Below, in pieces: positions 11,500 to 25,128 of a DNA stretch of 64,000 bases. Each line of letters starts with the position of its first letter. Positions within the stretch are counted from its first letter, which is position 1. Below the pieces are notes generated by a model. The model saw only the letters and a program-made list of their open reading frames with translations. It was not told where the DNA came from and did not search any database. The translations under genes were made by a program, and so were the position numbers. The DNA is taken from positions 71,283-135,282 of the forward strand of contig NW_023365795.1 in assembly GCF_000003815.2 (NCBI RefSeq), read 5' to 3'. This stretch comes from Branchiostoma floridae. Lineage: Eukaryota > Chordata > Leptocardii > Amphioxiformes > Branchiostomatidae.

Positions 11500-13975
11500 A
11501 AGTTCAAGGTGGTGGACCCACAAAGCTGGCAGTTCCCCAAGAGTAACGACACAATACCACCAAGGTACCATTTCCAAGGTCTTCACAAGGTCTTATCTCT
11601 AAAGCTGTAGGCGGCATGTCTGGAGATTCCTTGCTCAGGGACAACCTGTGCTATAAGGTCACAGATAAGAACAAATATATCCAGAAAGATGAACGTGCAA
11701 GGTTTACAGTCTTAGCAGGTAAGAAGATGGATTATGTAAGAACGGAAGACACACACAAGTAATGTGGCTGGTAGGCTTATAGGTCCCAGGATATCAGTCA
11801 GCCTTATCAAGGGTCTAATCTAAGAAATCAATGTAGTTAACAAATCTTAAAGGGGCATTCAACTCCAGAAGCGAGCAATTTATAATCTGATAGATGATAT
11901 TTTGGGGGATACAAATGCACCAAACTTTTTGCAAAGTTACCTCATTTGTCTTTTGACAATAATCCTTTTCTAAATCCAACCATACAAATCTGCTTCTAAT
12001 GTATTGCGCTGAATACTATTTTGTCACCATGGCCAACTTCCATCACATTTTCTCATGGTAATTAGATGAGCTTGACAAAGCAGTTAAGAGGCTATCAAAC
12101 ACATTAAGTTAGTAAAGTCAAAAAGTAAACCTAAACATCACCTCTTGTCATAGTCACATCCTTCCTACCAGTGCACAATTGGAATCAGGGGAATTCAAGA
12201 ACTCATTTGCCGCAATGTTCACCCTGCATTTAGGCTTCAACTTATGAAACAAACTTGATTCAAGCATAACTATTCATTCTCTAAGAATATAATACCCTCT
12301 TTTGGAGTGGAATGCTCCTTTAACAGGAGCCTTCTTGCCCAGAAACTTGCATCTATATATGGTAGAAATTGTCGATAAGCAGAAAGATTTCTAGGAAGCA
12401 GGTTCAAAGCTCATTGCTGAAGAGGGGAGACGGATTACTTCAAGACGAAAACGCTCCCTAGATGTTTCATCATACTCCAAAAGGTGAGTCTGGCAGAATT
12501 CAAAGCTCTTATCTCAGACAGTTTAATAGGACTTTTAAGATAGAAATTGCTGATTCAGGGAGACCTGATGGATCCTTAGGAGACACATCACATTCCACCA
12601 AGACGCCTGTAGGCTTTTCAAAGGTCCTTCCGATGTCTTATCTCTAAGACTAGTGTGCAGAATGTCTGAAGATTGGGGCCCATGGACATTACTGGTATAG
12701 TGAAGGTCACAGATATGGCAGTAGCTATGGCATTTTTCAAGGTAACAACTTAAGTGCAAAGCAACATGCAGGTGTGCAAAATTGCTTACTTTAAAGACAT
12801 GCAAAGGCTCCTTAGCAATTATACCAAGCTTTCTAGAAGCTTTTGAATGGATTACAATTTATCGGGTATGTTATAAATGAAAGGTCATGGAGTTTCTGAC
12901 CCAGTGACAGATGAAGGTGCAGGTTAAAGATGATAAGAAATATTTCCAGGAATTTGCGATCAATAGTAATTCTTCAAATTCAGCAGGTGCAAGAAGCTTG
13001 ATCACTCAAGTATGCATTTGCCACAAAATTGGTTACAGCACATCTAATAAACCACCTGGCCAAGATAGATATAGAATATGACACAAGGTTTTCTGTATCA
13101 CGCAGCGGGTCAGACTGCTGGAGGGTGATCCGGCCCACGGGAGGGCTGGAACAGAGGGTGATGTGGAATACACAATGTTGTATTTTATCTACATGTACAT
13201 GTTTGTCATATCCATCTGAGTAATCACCTTCTAATGTGTAATGGTCAGAGGTTGAGGAAATTTTCGGCGTCCTCAAACAAAAAAATCAACAGCAATTCTA
13301 ATGTCTGAGTGTTATTTTAATATATTAAATGCTTCATAGCAATCCACATGTCGCACTCAAAGTGAGTTTGAATTATTCTATGGAAGCCCGTGTGATAATA
13401 GAAGTAGAACTCCATGTGATATCCCAAGTTATCATCCAATTCAAAACACCCGTATTGAACGTCATCACGGCCTCGGTATGACATAGGTGCCTGTACAAAT
13501 TTCCAGAAAATTCTGTTTGAGGATTATGTCTTCAAATTCAGCAGGTGTATGAAGCTAGATTACTCCAGGATGGATGTTTCATAAAAGTATTTACAGCACA
13601 TCACACAAAACACCTGGCGCGGAGGGACAAGATAGATAAATATTTCCAGGAAGCCGTGTTCAAGGTTTGTTTCTTCAAATTCAGTGAGTGTAAGAGGCTG
13701 GATTACTGGTGCAGATGGATGCACAACAAAATGCAATGATTCACCTGGCCAGGGAATGGACAGATAAGTACAAAATTGTCCAGAAAGTAAGATGCAAGGC
13801 TATTCTTCAAAGCCAGAAGGTTAAGGAAGCTTGGCTACTGGATGATGAATACCCCACAAAATGTAATGGCTTCTCAGAAGTTACAGCACATCTAAATAAC
13901 ACATCTGGCCGGGGGTCCATGGTGATAATGTTGATGCCTATGCCATATGTATTTTCCAGGAAGACCTAAGCCTCA
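11500..13975. repeat. degenerate tandem/dispersed repeat block
   Basis: Several diverged copies of the same units occur. TCTTCAAATTCAG recurs near 12972, 13530 and 13673, each followed by an AAGCTxGATTACTC-like word. TTACAGCACATC occurs near 13033, 13591 and 13881, usually followed by CACCTGGCC or a variant. ATTTCCAGGAA occurs near 12942, 13641 and 13951. A second pair, CTTATCTCTAA with nearby AAGGTCACAGATA, occurs near 11592-11670 and 12637-12715. Spacing is irregular, so this is an old decayed array rather than a gene family. Confidence 0.65.
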
Positions 13976-13979
13976 AGGT

Positions 13980-14720
13980 GAGCTTTAACAGGCGGTTACA
14001 TAACATGATTGAAATTGTATTAATGCTAACAGGCATACATTTTGTACATCATGTACCTTCTATATAATATAGAACATAGGGGCTACATGTAACTGAATTT
14101 GACACCTTGTTACTTGGAAAACCTGTGAAAATGGTAATGACAGACACACACACGCTAAAACAATACCTCCATTTTTATGATGATGTTATCAAGTAAAATA
14201 AGAATGAGATAGATTCAACTGTAATTGTCTCTGTCATTTAATCTGCACCATTGCTGGTAACAGTCACTTAAGTATGCAACAGAGATTTCAGAATGTTGAA
14301 GCATGGACTATCTGTACAATTAAGAGTCCCCTGTGGCAGATATGACCTTCTTTTTCTTGTCGCCGATGATGATTGTTCACTTCTAGAGGGCTTTGCTGTC
14401 ATAAAGAATGGCTTTCCCTGCACGCCAAGGGAATGCCTCAGGTCGACAGCTAAACTTTCAGCACCTTGGAGAGAACATGAAATTGATGACTTCATCTTTC
14501 AACAGCTTTAGTTTTAGTGTCTCCAAATCGAGCACTGACCAGTTTTAGTCTCATTGGAGATCATTAATTTGTGCTGCAGTGTAACACACAGAAAAGATTC
14601 TCCACAGGCCAGAGATAACAACAAAGGCAAGCCTCATGACGAGAGCAAGGAAAGTACATGTGCAGTAAAAGGTAAAGTGTTTTTGAGGCCACAGAGGCAG
14701 TGGAGTGTTATCCATTGTGT
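13980..14720. other. non-coding stretch
   Basis: No supported gene. A 72-codon plus-strand ORF at 14293-14511 overlaps a minus-strand ORF of equal length. Neither resembles a known family, and I treat both as chance. Confidence 0.4.
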
Positions 14721-14727
14721 CTAGGGC

Positions 14728-14925
14728 ACGTCATTGGAAGAAGGCACTCATCTTTTTCATTCTACCACCTTTTAACCGCCACAACCAAAGTCAGGCACCC
14801 ATCTTTACACCTGGGTGAGGTGAGCAAAGTCACGTTAAGTGCCATTCTCAAGTGCACAGTGTCTAGCCAGGACACCAGGAATCACACCTGTGACTTCTTG
14901 ATGTTGTGTCCGCTAGCTTAGCTAC
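14728..14925 (-). mobile_element. tRNA-derived SINE copy (minus orientation)
   Basis: Read on the minus strand it contains TGTGCACTTGAGAATGGCAC, then TCACCTCACCCAGGTGTAAA and GGGTGCCTGACTTTGG. It is co-linear with the copy at 28100-28330 over about 110 bases. The shape (a tRNA-like head followed by a conserved central block) is that of a SINE. Diverged, so old. Confidence 0.6.
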
Positions 14926-14929
14926 ATGT

Positions 14930-16205
14930 AGTTGGTCCATAATCAAGATTTAAGCCACTTGCAATTATCTAATAAAACGTAAGATATTCAAACCTAAAGC
15001 ATGGGGTGGGATTATCAATATCCAGCAATCTCTACAAACAACTTGTAGTAAAAAGTGCTGAATACCTAATGGGTAAACTTATTGAAGAGCATTACTGTTA
15101 TGTGGGGATGTCATGGTTGCTGTCCACAGACAATGGGTCTCCTAGCGCTAGCTTTTCTCCATTTCATGACACTCTGCACAACACTGATAGATGTTTGAGG
15201 TCTCCAGGGCAGTTAATGGAGCCTGCAAAGTTCAAAGGTGTAGCTAAGGGTGAACATTCTAGTCACACAGGATCATTTCTTCCATTCCATGACCTTGCTG
15301 CCGACCACGTAAAGAGGTTTAAACTCTTCTGTGTACCTCAGTTTACAGAGCTAGAGGTACCTTAGTAGACATTACGATTTGTAGCAAATGCTCATTTCTT
15401 GGAATGCTAGCCCTCTTGTTATGTAGAAAATTCTAAGACAGGGCAATTAGGCAGGATTGAAATGCATGGCTCAAAATTCCTTCAAGTTTCTTTTTAGTTT
15501 CTTCAACATTTGATTCCTATGCCAGAGCCAGCACCATCTTAGCCTGCCAAAATGTACCTTGTATGTACTTTTTCTGCAATCTTAGACATATTGTAGGCAG
15601 TTATTAGTCCTTCGAAGGTGGACTTCAAGATAGAAGCCATGTTTATATAGGAGAAGCTTCAGGCATATTGGCCTTAGGCATTAAATCTCTGCACATTCAG
15701 AATACAACATACTTAACATTGAAATGGAACATCAAGAGGTTGGATAAAAGAACTAGCCATGGTGAGTTAGCATTTCTCTACTATAGCTATCAAAGAGCAT
15801 CATGTTTGCCTGAGTCTTCGGCCACTTGTTTTGAGCCTTGGAATGAAATGAGATTGTTATGCTGTGAAATTCGATAACCTTGAAATGATTGTCCATGGTG
15901 ACCGATTGATGCTGTAAGAGATGGTGCTAACTTGGGAATGTAAAAAACTGCAGACTTGGTGGCACCAGTAGTAACATCATCACCCTCTCCATGGGTATGG
16001 AAGAAAGGCTCCTCACCATTTGGCATGCCTCTCTACATCCTTTATTGAAGATTACCCAATAGGGAACTATAACCTATCCTTGACTGAATGGGTGCAATTA
16101 TATAATCCCATCACTCAGCCATGTTCCAACAGAGTATAGTTCTAGTTCTATTGGGACATAAAAAGGCAAAGTATGACACTGTTTTGATAGCTAGTAGTGC
16201 AATTG
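14930..16205. other. non-coding stretch
   Basis: No recognisable exon; scattered short ORFs (up to 119 codons at 15006-15365) lack family resemblance. No obvious repeat was identified by eye. Confidence 0.4.
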
Positions 16206-16210
16206 GTATA

Positions 16211-16435
16211 AGCCCTCTCACAGACATCAAAACGCATGTGTGGTGACAGGAATTCTAGGTAATATATCAAAGGTAAAGGCCCCAAAATTGAAAACAGTTC
16301 TTGTCTTGACCATTGTTTTGATTTGCGTTTTTTGGGTGAGCGGGGACGGGGGGTGGGGGTGTGTGCGCTTTACCTTTGAAATATTACCTACAATTCCTGT
16401 CGCAGCACATACGTTTTGATCTCTGTGAAAGGGCT
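16211..16435. mobile_element. inverted-repeat MITE-like element, 68-bp arms
   Basis: The arm at 16211-16278 (AGCCCTCTCACAGACATCAA...) is matched in reverse complement by the arm at 16368-16435, with most positions identical. About 89 bases lie between them, including a G-rich run. Such an RNA would fold into a long hairpin. Target-site duplications could not be fixed. Confidence 0.75.
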
Positions 16436-16708
16436 CGCATTGTGACCCCTACACTTGTCAATGAGTATTATAGGTTCTTTGTATGTGCAGAGGCTTCATG
16501 CTTGAAGCTTATACACCTGAGCTTTATTCTTATCAGTGAGCTACATTCAGCTGAGCTTGGAACTCATTTTTGCATACCAAGGGCAAAGGCCAAGTAGTAA
16601 GAATTGACACAAAGAAAAAGCCACCATTACTATATTGAGCTAATAGATTTTTGCCTGAAGCCTAATGAAATATTGATGCGGTAAATGAAGGGAGAGGCAA
16701 TTTCCACT

Positions 16709-16797
16709 GTAAAGTTAGCAGAGCATTCGCAATACCATCTGGTTTGAATCGATCCTATTGTGCGTAAAACTAGCAGAACATTCGGAATGCCATCTGG
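16709..16797. repeat. short tandem duplication, period 55 bp
   Basis: GTAAAGTTAGCAGAGCATTC at 16709 is repeated as GTAAAACTAGCAGAACATTC at 16764, each ending in CCATCTGG. Confidence 0.75.
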
Positions 16798-16799
16798 CC

Positions 16800-18170
16800 T
16801 TTATGATAAAGGATGGAAAATGTCTGATGTATGGATTTTCTACTTGTTACAGCAACAGATATCATATTTTCAGATATCTGCCCATACCCACTGGGGGCAC
16901 CTTTGACCAAATGCTGATTCACAATGCTGTTCAAGTCACATGACATACATGTAGACCTCAGGTCATTTCAGCTTGAGAATGATCTTAAGCTCATTGTCTG
17001 ATCTAAAGCTCATTCATATGAGTGCTTTAGTTTGTGTAAAGAAATAGGATATAAAATCCTTATAATGTCAACCATCACAAATCTATTGGAACTTATAATA
17101 TTTGAAGTTGAAGGTGAGAATAAGATAATGAGTGCTATTTACTGTGACTATTTTTTAATATTCCAAACTTCCATTTCTCACAGTTCTTGATACAAACACA
17201 TAAGCACAAGTCTCCCTAGCAAGAAATAAAGGAAGTGCAGTGCAACCAAGAGAACAATTGGACTTTTGTGGCTATTTTACTGCAATCCATCTCTATAAAT
17301 AGTCAGAGAAACTGTCATCATATAAAAATATCAAATCATAAAAACAATAATTTCCAAGTACTGTATAGATTAATGAACTGGTATACACACTACAAAATAT
17401 CCACCTTGTCACAGTCACTGAAAGATTAATTTTTTTATTCAGTAGCTGTAATCTGGATCATCCACTTTCATTTCCAATTCAAAATTAAACATTTTTTTAC
17501 GGCCTCACAATTTACAGAGAATACAGTATATCCATTGTAATAACCACAGGCTAGTTGGGCAGCCCTGGCTATGCGTGCTAAACAACCAAACCAATAAATA
17601 AATAAATAAATATGCACCAACCACATACTTTTCCAGCTCAGTACATAAATCATGTATGCTGGGCTGGCCCATACTGCAGCCTACTGTAGCACAGAAGCCA
17701 GACATTATGTCATTTCACTGTCCAATTTTACAGTCCTTTGTTCCGCCTATTGTCCTGCTACACAATGTAGGACACGTGATGCAAGTGACAGACAGAATCG
17801 CATCATCCACTATGACTTAACTGTACTATAGACCCAATGTCGCTGCTCTGTTGCATCTTTTTATGGCCCTTTTGTCATTTTGAATAATTCATCACAGGGG
17901 TGCTCTGTCATTAACATCGTCAAAATCTACATGTATGTAAAATTTGGATGGGGTACCACCAGATAAGACATTAGAAAATAAGACATATTAGGAATAAAAA
18001 AATCTTTTGACTGAATTTCACTTGCTCATATCCTGGGCATATTCTTTGCAGGCATTCTGAAGATTGTCAAAGAAATTTATCATTCCCTTACACAGTTTGC
18101 ACTTGCATACATATGTTTTTCAAGATAAAGACTTAAGCCCTGTCTCCTCCTGCTCTCAGCCATTTTGTGA
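16800..18170. other. AT-rich non-coding stretch
   Basis: No supported gene. A short (AAAT)n run lies near 17595-17613. Confidence 0.45.
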
Positions 18171-18174
18171 CCCC

Positions 18175-18350
18175 TTGATGAATTGATCTGCGCAGAAAAA
18201 TGAGCAAGTCGACAGACCAATCATCACCCTCGCAGCCATTTCACACTCCCCTCCTGGCAAAACAAATTAACTGCATCTCGCATGCGCAGCTGAGTCGGCT
18301 TTTCTTACATCACAGGCCACAGACAGCAAGCTGGAGCATCATGGGTAAAC
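18175..18350. other. GC-richer island, candidate conserved non-coding element
   Basis: Contains words such as GATCTGCGCAGA, CATGCGCAGCTGAGTCGGC and CCAATCATCA. Without splice-framed coding character. A regulatory role is only suggested by composition. Confidence 0.2.
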
Positions 18351-18694
18351 TGATACCTGTCTTCTTTGAATCTTACCTCTTACCTCTGAATCTCTCCCTA
18401 TCTTATATGTTAACATTTTTCTCACAATTCTGGTCAAAAGTTTTTGACTTACCGGTAGTTGTTCATCAAACTCATTGATCCAGTCTGTCTATCACGATAA
18501 GTTTAGCCAATGATGGCATGCTAAATACTATTGAATTTAGCAGTTGGACCAATGAGAGAGTGGTTTCATTTGTATGTTCTAACAGAAGTGGATGGGGACA
18601 TGGGATCATTCTATTCAGGATAACTGTCAATACTACATATAACAGCTAAATTAACATATATATAATGGCAGTGGATAAATATAAGCTCAAACAG

Positions 18695-18790
18695 AGTCTT
18701 GATACAGTCACACCTGGTCTGGGCACACCACCTGGCACAGTTAACCACTTCCAGTCACCACCCAAATTAGAACATCTTGTCAATTTTTAC
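18695..18790. mobile_element. one end of a GTCAAAC-type MITE
   Basis: Begins TACAGTCACACCTGGTCT and continues with ACCACC words, as in the complete element at 21385-21562. The other end was not found. Confidence 0.35.
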
Positions 18791-19309
18791 ATTAACTCCA
18801 CCCTACCTTCAACAATTGTTTTTATCTCAGTCATTTGAGTAATTACTGAATACAAGTTTGCATCACCGTACTTAAAAAGATCATCAAATACCATGTACTT
18901 CAACTGCTGCTCATGACTGTACTTGAATTTGACATTCACCGCACTCCTCTGACAACGGGCGATAAAAATGATGTAAGCCGAAACTTCCACTTCCTAATGT
19001 CAGCTGCATTAATAAATGAAAATATATCTGACATTTGAAACTAGGAAAAAGACCTTATATAAGTTGACACTTACGTTAATCATAAATAATTGACAGTGTC
19101 TGATGATCCAGAGTTGCAGAATTAGGCCATTTGTAATTCTCACCGTGGGACTGATTTTGGCACATAGAGTTGGATATGAAGCACACTTCACTGCCAGGTG
19201 GAATGACATTAATACTGAGTGGTATAAACCTTTATGTGTTCCACTGTGACTACTTATTAGAAGTACCAATCTGCAAGTTTAGGGTTGTTCCAGAAACATG
19301 AATCTGAAG

Positions 19310-19671
19310 TACTGTAAAACGGTAAATGTTAGCGATGGTTTTGTTACTTTTAATGACAGCAAAAAATATTATTCTGTGTTCTGCCCACCTATCCCCTTGT
19401 TTCATCTGCAAACTTAAAAGCAAACACTACGTTGTCTTTCTACCCCAAAATTAAATCCCTGTTCTCATTTACATTATTGTAAGAATAAAAATTGAGCTGC
19501 ATGAAATCTGTTGTAACTTTAAGGGGTATAGAACTTGCTTAATGCTGTAAAGTCAAGTTTGCAGCAACTTTTCAAGCAGGGGAAAGGAGACATTTATGAT
19601 AGGCACACAAAGTATTACAGAAAGTGGACCACAGACATAAAACCACCACAACTATTTCAAGATTTACAGTA
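19310..19671. mobile_element. MITE-like element with ACTGTAAA ends
   Basis: The left end reads TACTGTAAAACGG and the right end GATTTACAGTA, an imperfect terminal inverted repeat shared with elements at 25129 and 45729. TA lies at both outer borders, consistent with a TA target site. No ORF. Confidence 0.55.
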
Positions 19672-19860
19672 CTCAGCCAAGCTTAAATCCTTTTAGAGAC
19701 TTCAGGATGTTTTCCATGTATTAAGTATGTATCAAAAATGTTATTCTGTCTTCTGCCCACCTATCCCCTTGTTTCGTCTGCAAACTTAAAAGCAAACACT
19801 ACATTGTCTTCCTACCCAGTTCTCATTTACATTGTTGTAAGAATAAAAATTGAGCTGCAT
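19361..19860. repeat. direct duplication, two copies of about 130-140 bp
   Basis: The block at 19361-19504 (TTCTGCCCACCTATCCCCTT, then GAATAAAAATTGAGCTGCAT) recurs at 19734-19860 with few changes and a short deletion. The first copy lies inside the ACTGTAAA element, the second just outside it. Confidence 0.9.
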
Positions 19861-19974
19861 GCAAGTATGACTGCATGTGTGTAAAACAGTAAAATATATC
19901 TATCTATCACCTCTCTTCTGACCTCAATCTTAAAGATCATCTGCAAAGCGCCTGGAACAACTTAGTTTGCACAC

Positions 19975-20200
19975 TTACACAACACACTGCGGCGGAAGTA
20001 CCACAGAAGATATTGGAAATCTATCGCTGTTGGGCATGCTGCTTCCCACAGGGTTACAGAGACGGATGATTATAACAAACCCTCCTCAGTTAGAGCGTCT
20101 TCAGCCCACCTAAAGACCTTATCGCCTCTCACAGAGACAACGGAGCAAGTGGGCTCGTCTACAATGCCTCGTCTTATTGCTTTGCCACAAGCTGATGTAA
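19975..20200. other. GC-richer island, candidate conserved non-coding element
   Basis: Less AT-rich stretch without an ORF or exon-like splice frame. Function unknown. Confidence 0.2.
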
Positions 20201-20740
20201 CTGTGATTCATCCTCTAGAGAATTTAACCACTAGAATCTGTTCATTAATGAACAGCATAGCATCTTAATCTACATTTCTGTGTGGTCTAAGTTCCTTTCA
20301 ACTAAACGTGTGGCATACTCAATTACCACAACTTTAATCTCCATGCAAATGTTGGGGTGAGAAATAGTGAAGTTTTCTGACAGGCCAGTTTTTTGACAGA
20401 CTTTCACCCCTCCATTGCTGAAACTGGGCACCAGGAGGGGCAGTTCTTTCAAAATTGCTGTCTTGTAGGATTAACCTTAGAACCTGCAGCTGAAGGCAAC
20501 TACATTGGATCTGCTTAATATGCTTTCTTGCTATTTTGGTATTGTAACAAATTCTTCCCATTGATATTTTGCCCTGGTGCTTATACTTAGCCCATTATTT
20601 TTGTCCTGAGGAAAGAGGCATATGGTCATTGAATTTACCCACATGATGAAAGTGTTCACAGAATAATGGACAAACTTTCTTGTGTAATGAAAAAAAAAAC
20701 AAGTAGAGAGGAGAACAGATAATTAAACAAATTATAATTA

Positions 20741-20930
20741 ACGCTAGTTCACCTTTATCCGTTGTGTAACCTATATCCGTTGCTTTTAAAAACATGGTAT
20801 TTAGGGATATCGCCTCAACAGACTTTGGTTTAAGATTGCAACATTTTCAGGACATTGCAGCTTAAAACTACCATCCGTCGACTGTATGTGTCTAAATGCA
20901 CTGTTTTGAAATACAACGGATATAGGTTAA
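20741..20930. mobile_element. MITE with CTAGTTCACC end, copy A (right end truncated)
   Basis: Starts CGCTAGTTCACCTTTATCCG, then ACCTATATCCGTT, and closes with AACGGATATAGGT, the inverted copy of the inner motif. The outer right repeat is missing. Same family and orientation as 60199-60419. Confidence 0.7.
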
Positions 20931-21384
20931 AAATTTGTTCTGGATAATTTTTCCAGCTTTGGTGAAAAAATCCTACATAAGGGGCATTGAGTCAAACCTA
21001 GACCCATGTTATCTATTCTAGTCTCTGTGCGAATTGTAATAGGTCACAAAAATTGATTCTATAAGTTCTCCTCTCTCTTGCATGGTTGGCTGATACATGT
21101 TTTTTGTACCAATAATGATAGGTGGTGTTTGATAAATGCTCTGAGTGAACAAAACCTGCCAATACTACAAGACGTGAGGAGGTGGCGAGCACAGCCTTTG
21201 CCTTCTATCATCAAGCTATGTGGGTCACGTCAATAAGTACATGTAGGCTTTGATGAAAAATAGGACCCTGATTTCACAGAGGCTCCTCACATTTACTTAT
21301 CCCACTGTAACAGGATTTGAACTACTTTCTGGTACAAAAGTTAGGTTTCATTCTTCTGCGTCTCAATACATGAACTCATTGATA

Positions 21385-21562
21385 TACGGTCAAACTGTAC
21401 AAGAAGACCACTCAGGGGACCTATAAATGGAGGATATATGGACAGGATTCTTAATTTTAATGCTTTTGTCAATAATCTAAGGGACCACCAAAAATGTGTC
21501 AAATTGGCCAAGTGGTCCTTATTCATAGGTGGTCACTTGATGTATAGGTTTGACTGACTGTA
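21385..21562. mobile_element. MITE with GTCAAAC terminal inverted repeats
   Basis: The left end is TACGGTCAAACTGTAC and the right end, read in reverse, TACAGTCAGTCAAACCTATAC-like. The inside carries GACCACTCAGGGGACC and CAAGTGGTCCTTATTCA. No coding capacity. Confidence 0.65.
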
Positions 21563-21569
21563 CATGTAT

Positions 21570-24420
21570 GTACTGAGGCAGGTGGTCATTCTGTTTTCCG
21601 TTGTCTCTACGACTAATATGTATATTGTATGCTATGCTACACAGAATATTTTGAAGGAACATTCCTTAGTAATTCATTTCATAACACTTTGAATATCTGC
21701 GACTCAAGCAGTCTGAAAATGCAATAACCACAATAATCATAGATTTACAATACAGTTACAGCTGAGTCAATGACTATGTCCTTGATTGCACTGACCTAAA
21801 ATGACTCCCATGATTATGCAGAAGCAAGCAAATCTCATAATGTCAAATCAATAACATATTGATTGGACTAAGTTGCAATCAATACCTTCCTGGATGTATA
21901 AGAACCAACCAAGCATGAAAATCAACCATACTTCTGTTTATGAATAAATACATTTCTGTTTTCTTTCTTTAAACTTTTCAATCCCTCACTGATGACATTC
22001 TGATTTCTATGTGTTTCAGGCAACATTTTGAGGGGAAACGAAGTACATGTAGTAATATGGACCAACTCAACCATGGACAGCACGAAAATTGACTCGAGCT
22101 GCCCATGGAAACAAGGGCAAGATGGACCGTTTTATCAATGTGTAACAAGTGACGCATATACATTAGGTTGTTGTGCATAACTCTTGCTACATAAGACGTA
22201 GTTCAGCTTTGATAAATATATAAAGAAAAGTACTAAGACCTATGTCAACATCTCTATTTGACCTTGACAAATTTTCATTAGCCTCTTGACCTTGTGTGGC
22301 TCCCTCCCAAGGCAAACAGCAGCCAAGAAGAATCATGTGAAGTCAAGTTAGGGTCAAGCCAAAATGTGCAAACAGCATTTTATGTTTCTTGATCTTGACT
22401 GTCCCCTTTCAGGGTAAGAAATATTCAGTCGAGCAGTTGAACCTTGCAACCATGTTTTGTTTGGCAAACCTAGTTACAAACACAGGTAGCATGGTACCAG
22501 CAGAGTTTACATCCTTTGCATCTGTCTACATGTACTTACTAAGTACAACACCTAACAATTAATAGGCAAAAAATTAAGGTATTGGAACTGGGGTAACTTG
22601 AAAGTTGATTTGGCGTATAAAGGTTCCCCAGCAGGTAGCCTGAGAAAATTACAGTATTACGAACCCTGCCCTACCTCTAACCGGCTCTTTCAAATGGTCA
22701 AAATGCCCACCAACTATATATTTAAGTCTCATTGCTTTATAAAACCAGGAAAATAATCAATTTGAGTGCAAAACTATCTAAACTGTTAACAGGGAATTGC
22801 TTTCAGAGGGCAACAGCCAATTTCACCCCCTAAATTTACAACACCCCCAGCAGCAAATCTGCTGACTGCATAGCCACAAAAAGTTTCAGTTCTTCATTAG
22901 AATGTATAACTTCTCCGCCTCCATTGTTTGAAAGAGACGCCCCTGTAGGCATGATAGCAAGGTAACCGTAGACCTCCCCACTTATGGTAAAGTCGATTTG
23001 CCTATCAGATACAGTCAATACATTCTCATTACTTCACAGATGGGTCTTTGTTCACTCGGCTTCATTCCTCACCTTCAAGGGGAATGCCCACCTGGCTTTA
23101 CGACTTTGCAACCATCTCTACTCAATATTGATTCTAGCATGGAGAAATCGGAAACTTCTCTCCACTGTCAGAAGAGCTTTAAAACTGACTGCATTATAAT
23201 CAGTGCAGTAATGAAAACCAACTGGCCAAGGAGAAACTTTTTGACCTTAAGTTTAGATTAATGTGTTTTAGAAACCATTAGAAGGTACCCATTAGGAGAA
23301 GAGACAGATGTAGGTAACCTATTTCTTGGAGAAGTTTTCAGCAATGAGCAGATCAATTCTACTGGAAACATTAACTTTTTATTCCAAAATAGCACATCCT
23401 TGAAATGTTTGAAAGTCTGGTATAGTGGTTTCTAGAATTGGCAATATCTGTACAATTCTTACATGTTTAGATTTTAACTTGCAAGACTGCATGAATATTA
23501 CAACAGCTCTATTCAAAACATTAACATATATCAAAGAATGATGCTAATTAAGTCTGAAGGTCTTGAATAATTCAGGAAATGTCTAGTTTACACAGTCTTT
23601 GTCCCAGTCCACAGCTGTGTGTGATTTCTTCCAGCAACAGCACGCTACAGTAGACCAGTCTTATGTCCCCACCAACTTCCATCCAAACACTCAAACTCTC
23701 CCAACAGCTGCTCTTTTATCAGTTGAACAATTAATTTTGATCAAAAGCTAGAATCAGTCTACTAAAACGTAGAACCAGGATAATCCTGAAGAGTGGATGA
23801 TCACCTTCCTTACACATCAGTCATGAGTGCCTGAACAGCAAAAGAAGGAATGACAAGATAATATACATTGTTTTACTATATCCTTACCTTTCTAGATGTT
23901 AATTGGATAGAAAGCTTTCAGATAACCATTCTATAGTCAATGCTTCTCCTTCCAGACATTTTCAAAAACAGTCTAAAACTGTTTAGACCACACTTGACTT
24001 TGGGATGTCCTTCAAAAAACATAAACTGCCGTCCCAGAAATGAAGTCCATGCAGCCATTAAGCATCTATCACTCCCATAGCGGTGGGGATGGCTTTGTGG
24101 CCACTCCATAAATGTTTCCATAAAAGACTCATACCCATAATCTTCTCAATTTTCAGATGTAATCTTAAGTACTAACAAAAGATGAGATTCAAAGCTATAT
24201 CAATTGAAGGGCTTAAAATATCCACCTGCAACATGAAATTGGCAGAGGAATATTTCAAATTGCAGGTCAAAATATATACATGAAACTATGAAATAACTTA
24301 GCAAAATCTAGACTGAGTATGGTGAATCACAACTTAACTGTATATGCACTACATAACAGCATTGCTGGAAGCAAAAATGTTACTTTCATTTTGGTATTGT
24401 CATGAGTCTATTTGACTATA
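21570..24420. other. AT-rich non-coding stretch
   Basis: No exon or repeat with clear borders was seen; all ORFs here are under 90 codons and without family resemblance. Confidence 0.45.
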
Positions 24421-24426
24421 CTATAG

Positions 24427-24635
24427 GTAAACCTGTTTCTACTTTCACAACACCTACCGTGCCACAATGAATTCAGCACCTGGGACAGGTCCATGGATGG
24501 ACACTGCTGTTGTGAAGAAGAAATTTTGCTTTGGTTTTGTTTTGTTATAAGTATATCTTGTTTGTACTTTCATGACACCTGCGGTACCACAATGATTTCA
24601 GCACCTTGGCCAGGTCAAAGCTAGTATGGATGGAT
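24427..24635. repeat. tandem duplication, period about 124 bp
   Basis: ACCACAATGATTTCAGCACC near 24587 repeats GCCACAATGAATTCAGCACC near 24461, with matching CTGTTTCTACTTTCA / TTGTTTGTACTTTCA upstream and ATGGATGGA downstream. Confidence 0.7.
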
Positions 24636-25128
24636 GCAGCATATTCTTCAATCACCTTGTCGTCATGCAGTGTTAACTCATCTAAAGCCACATAATGACT
24701 TAATTTTATGGATGACATCCTCTGGAAACCCTAAACCTGATGAAAAAGAAAAGACTGGCAAAAAATGTCCACAACTTCTATTTTGAGTGATCACGAAATT
24801 TACACAAATCACGATATAGCAAATATTGAATCCTTTGTTCTTATCCACCCCTTACAGAGACTATCCTTCTTATAAGAGTTATTTTGATTGTCTGAGGAAC
24901 AATAAAGGACACAGCTGGTTAATCACAGTGGTGGTTTATCAGTGTTACGTGCCAGTCTATTGGACTAAACTTCACAAGCCTTAACTCATTAGAGGTAAGT
25001 TTTAATCAATGGGTGCACCATTGTAATTCTGGCACAGAAGATCATTAAAGTATTAGTGAGAGGAATTGTCCCTGGCAGAGATAAGCACCTGGGAAAATTA
25101 CTTTCCTCAGTGCCAGTCATTTGTGCAC

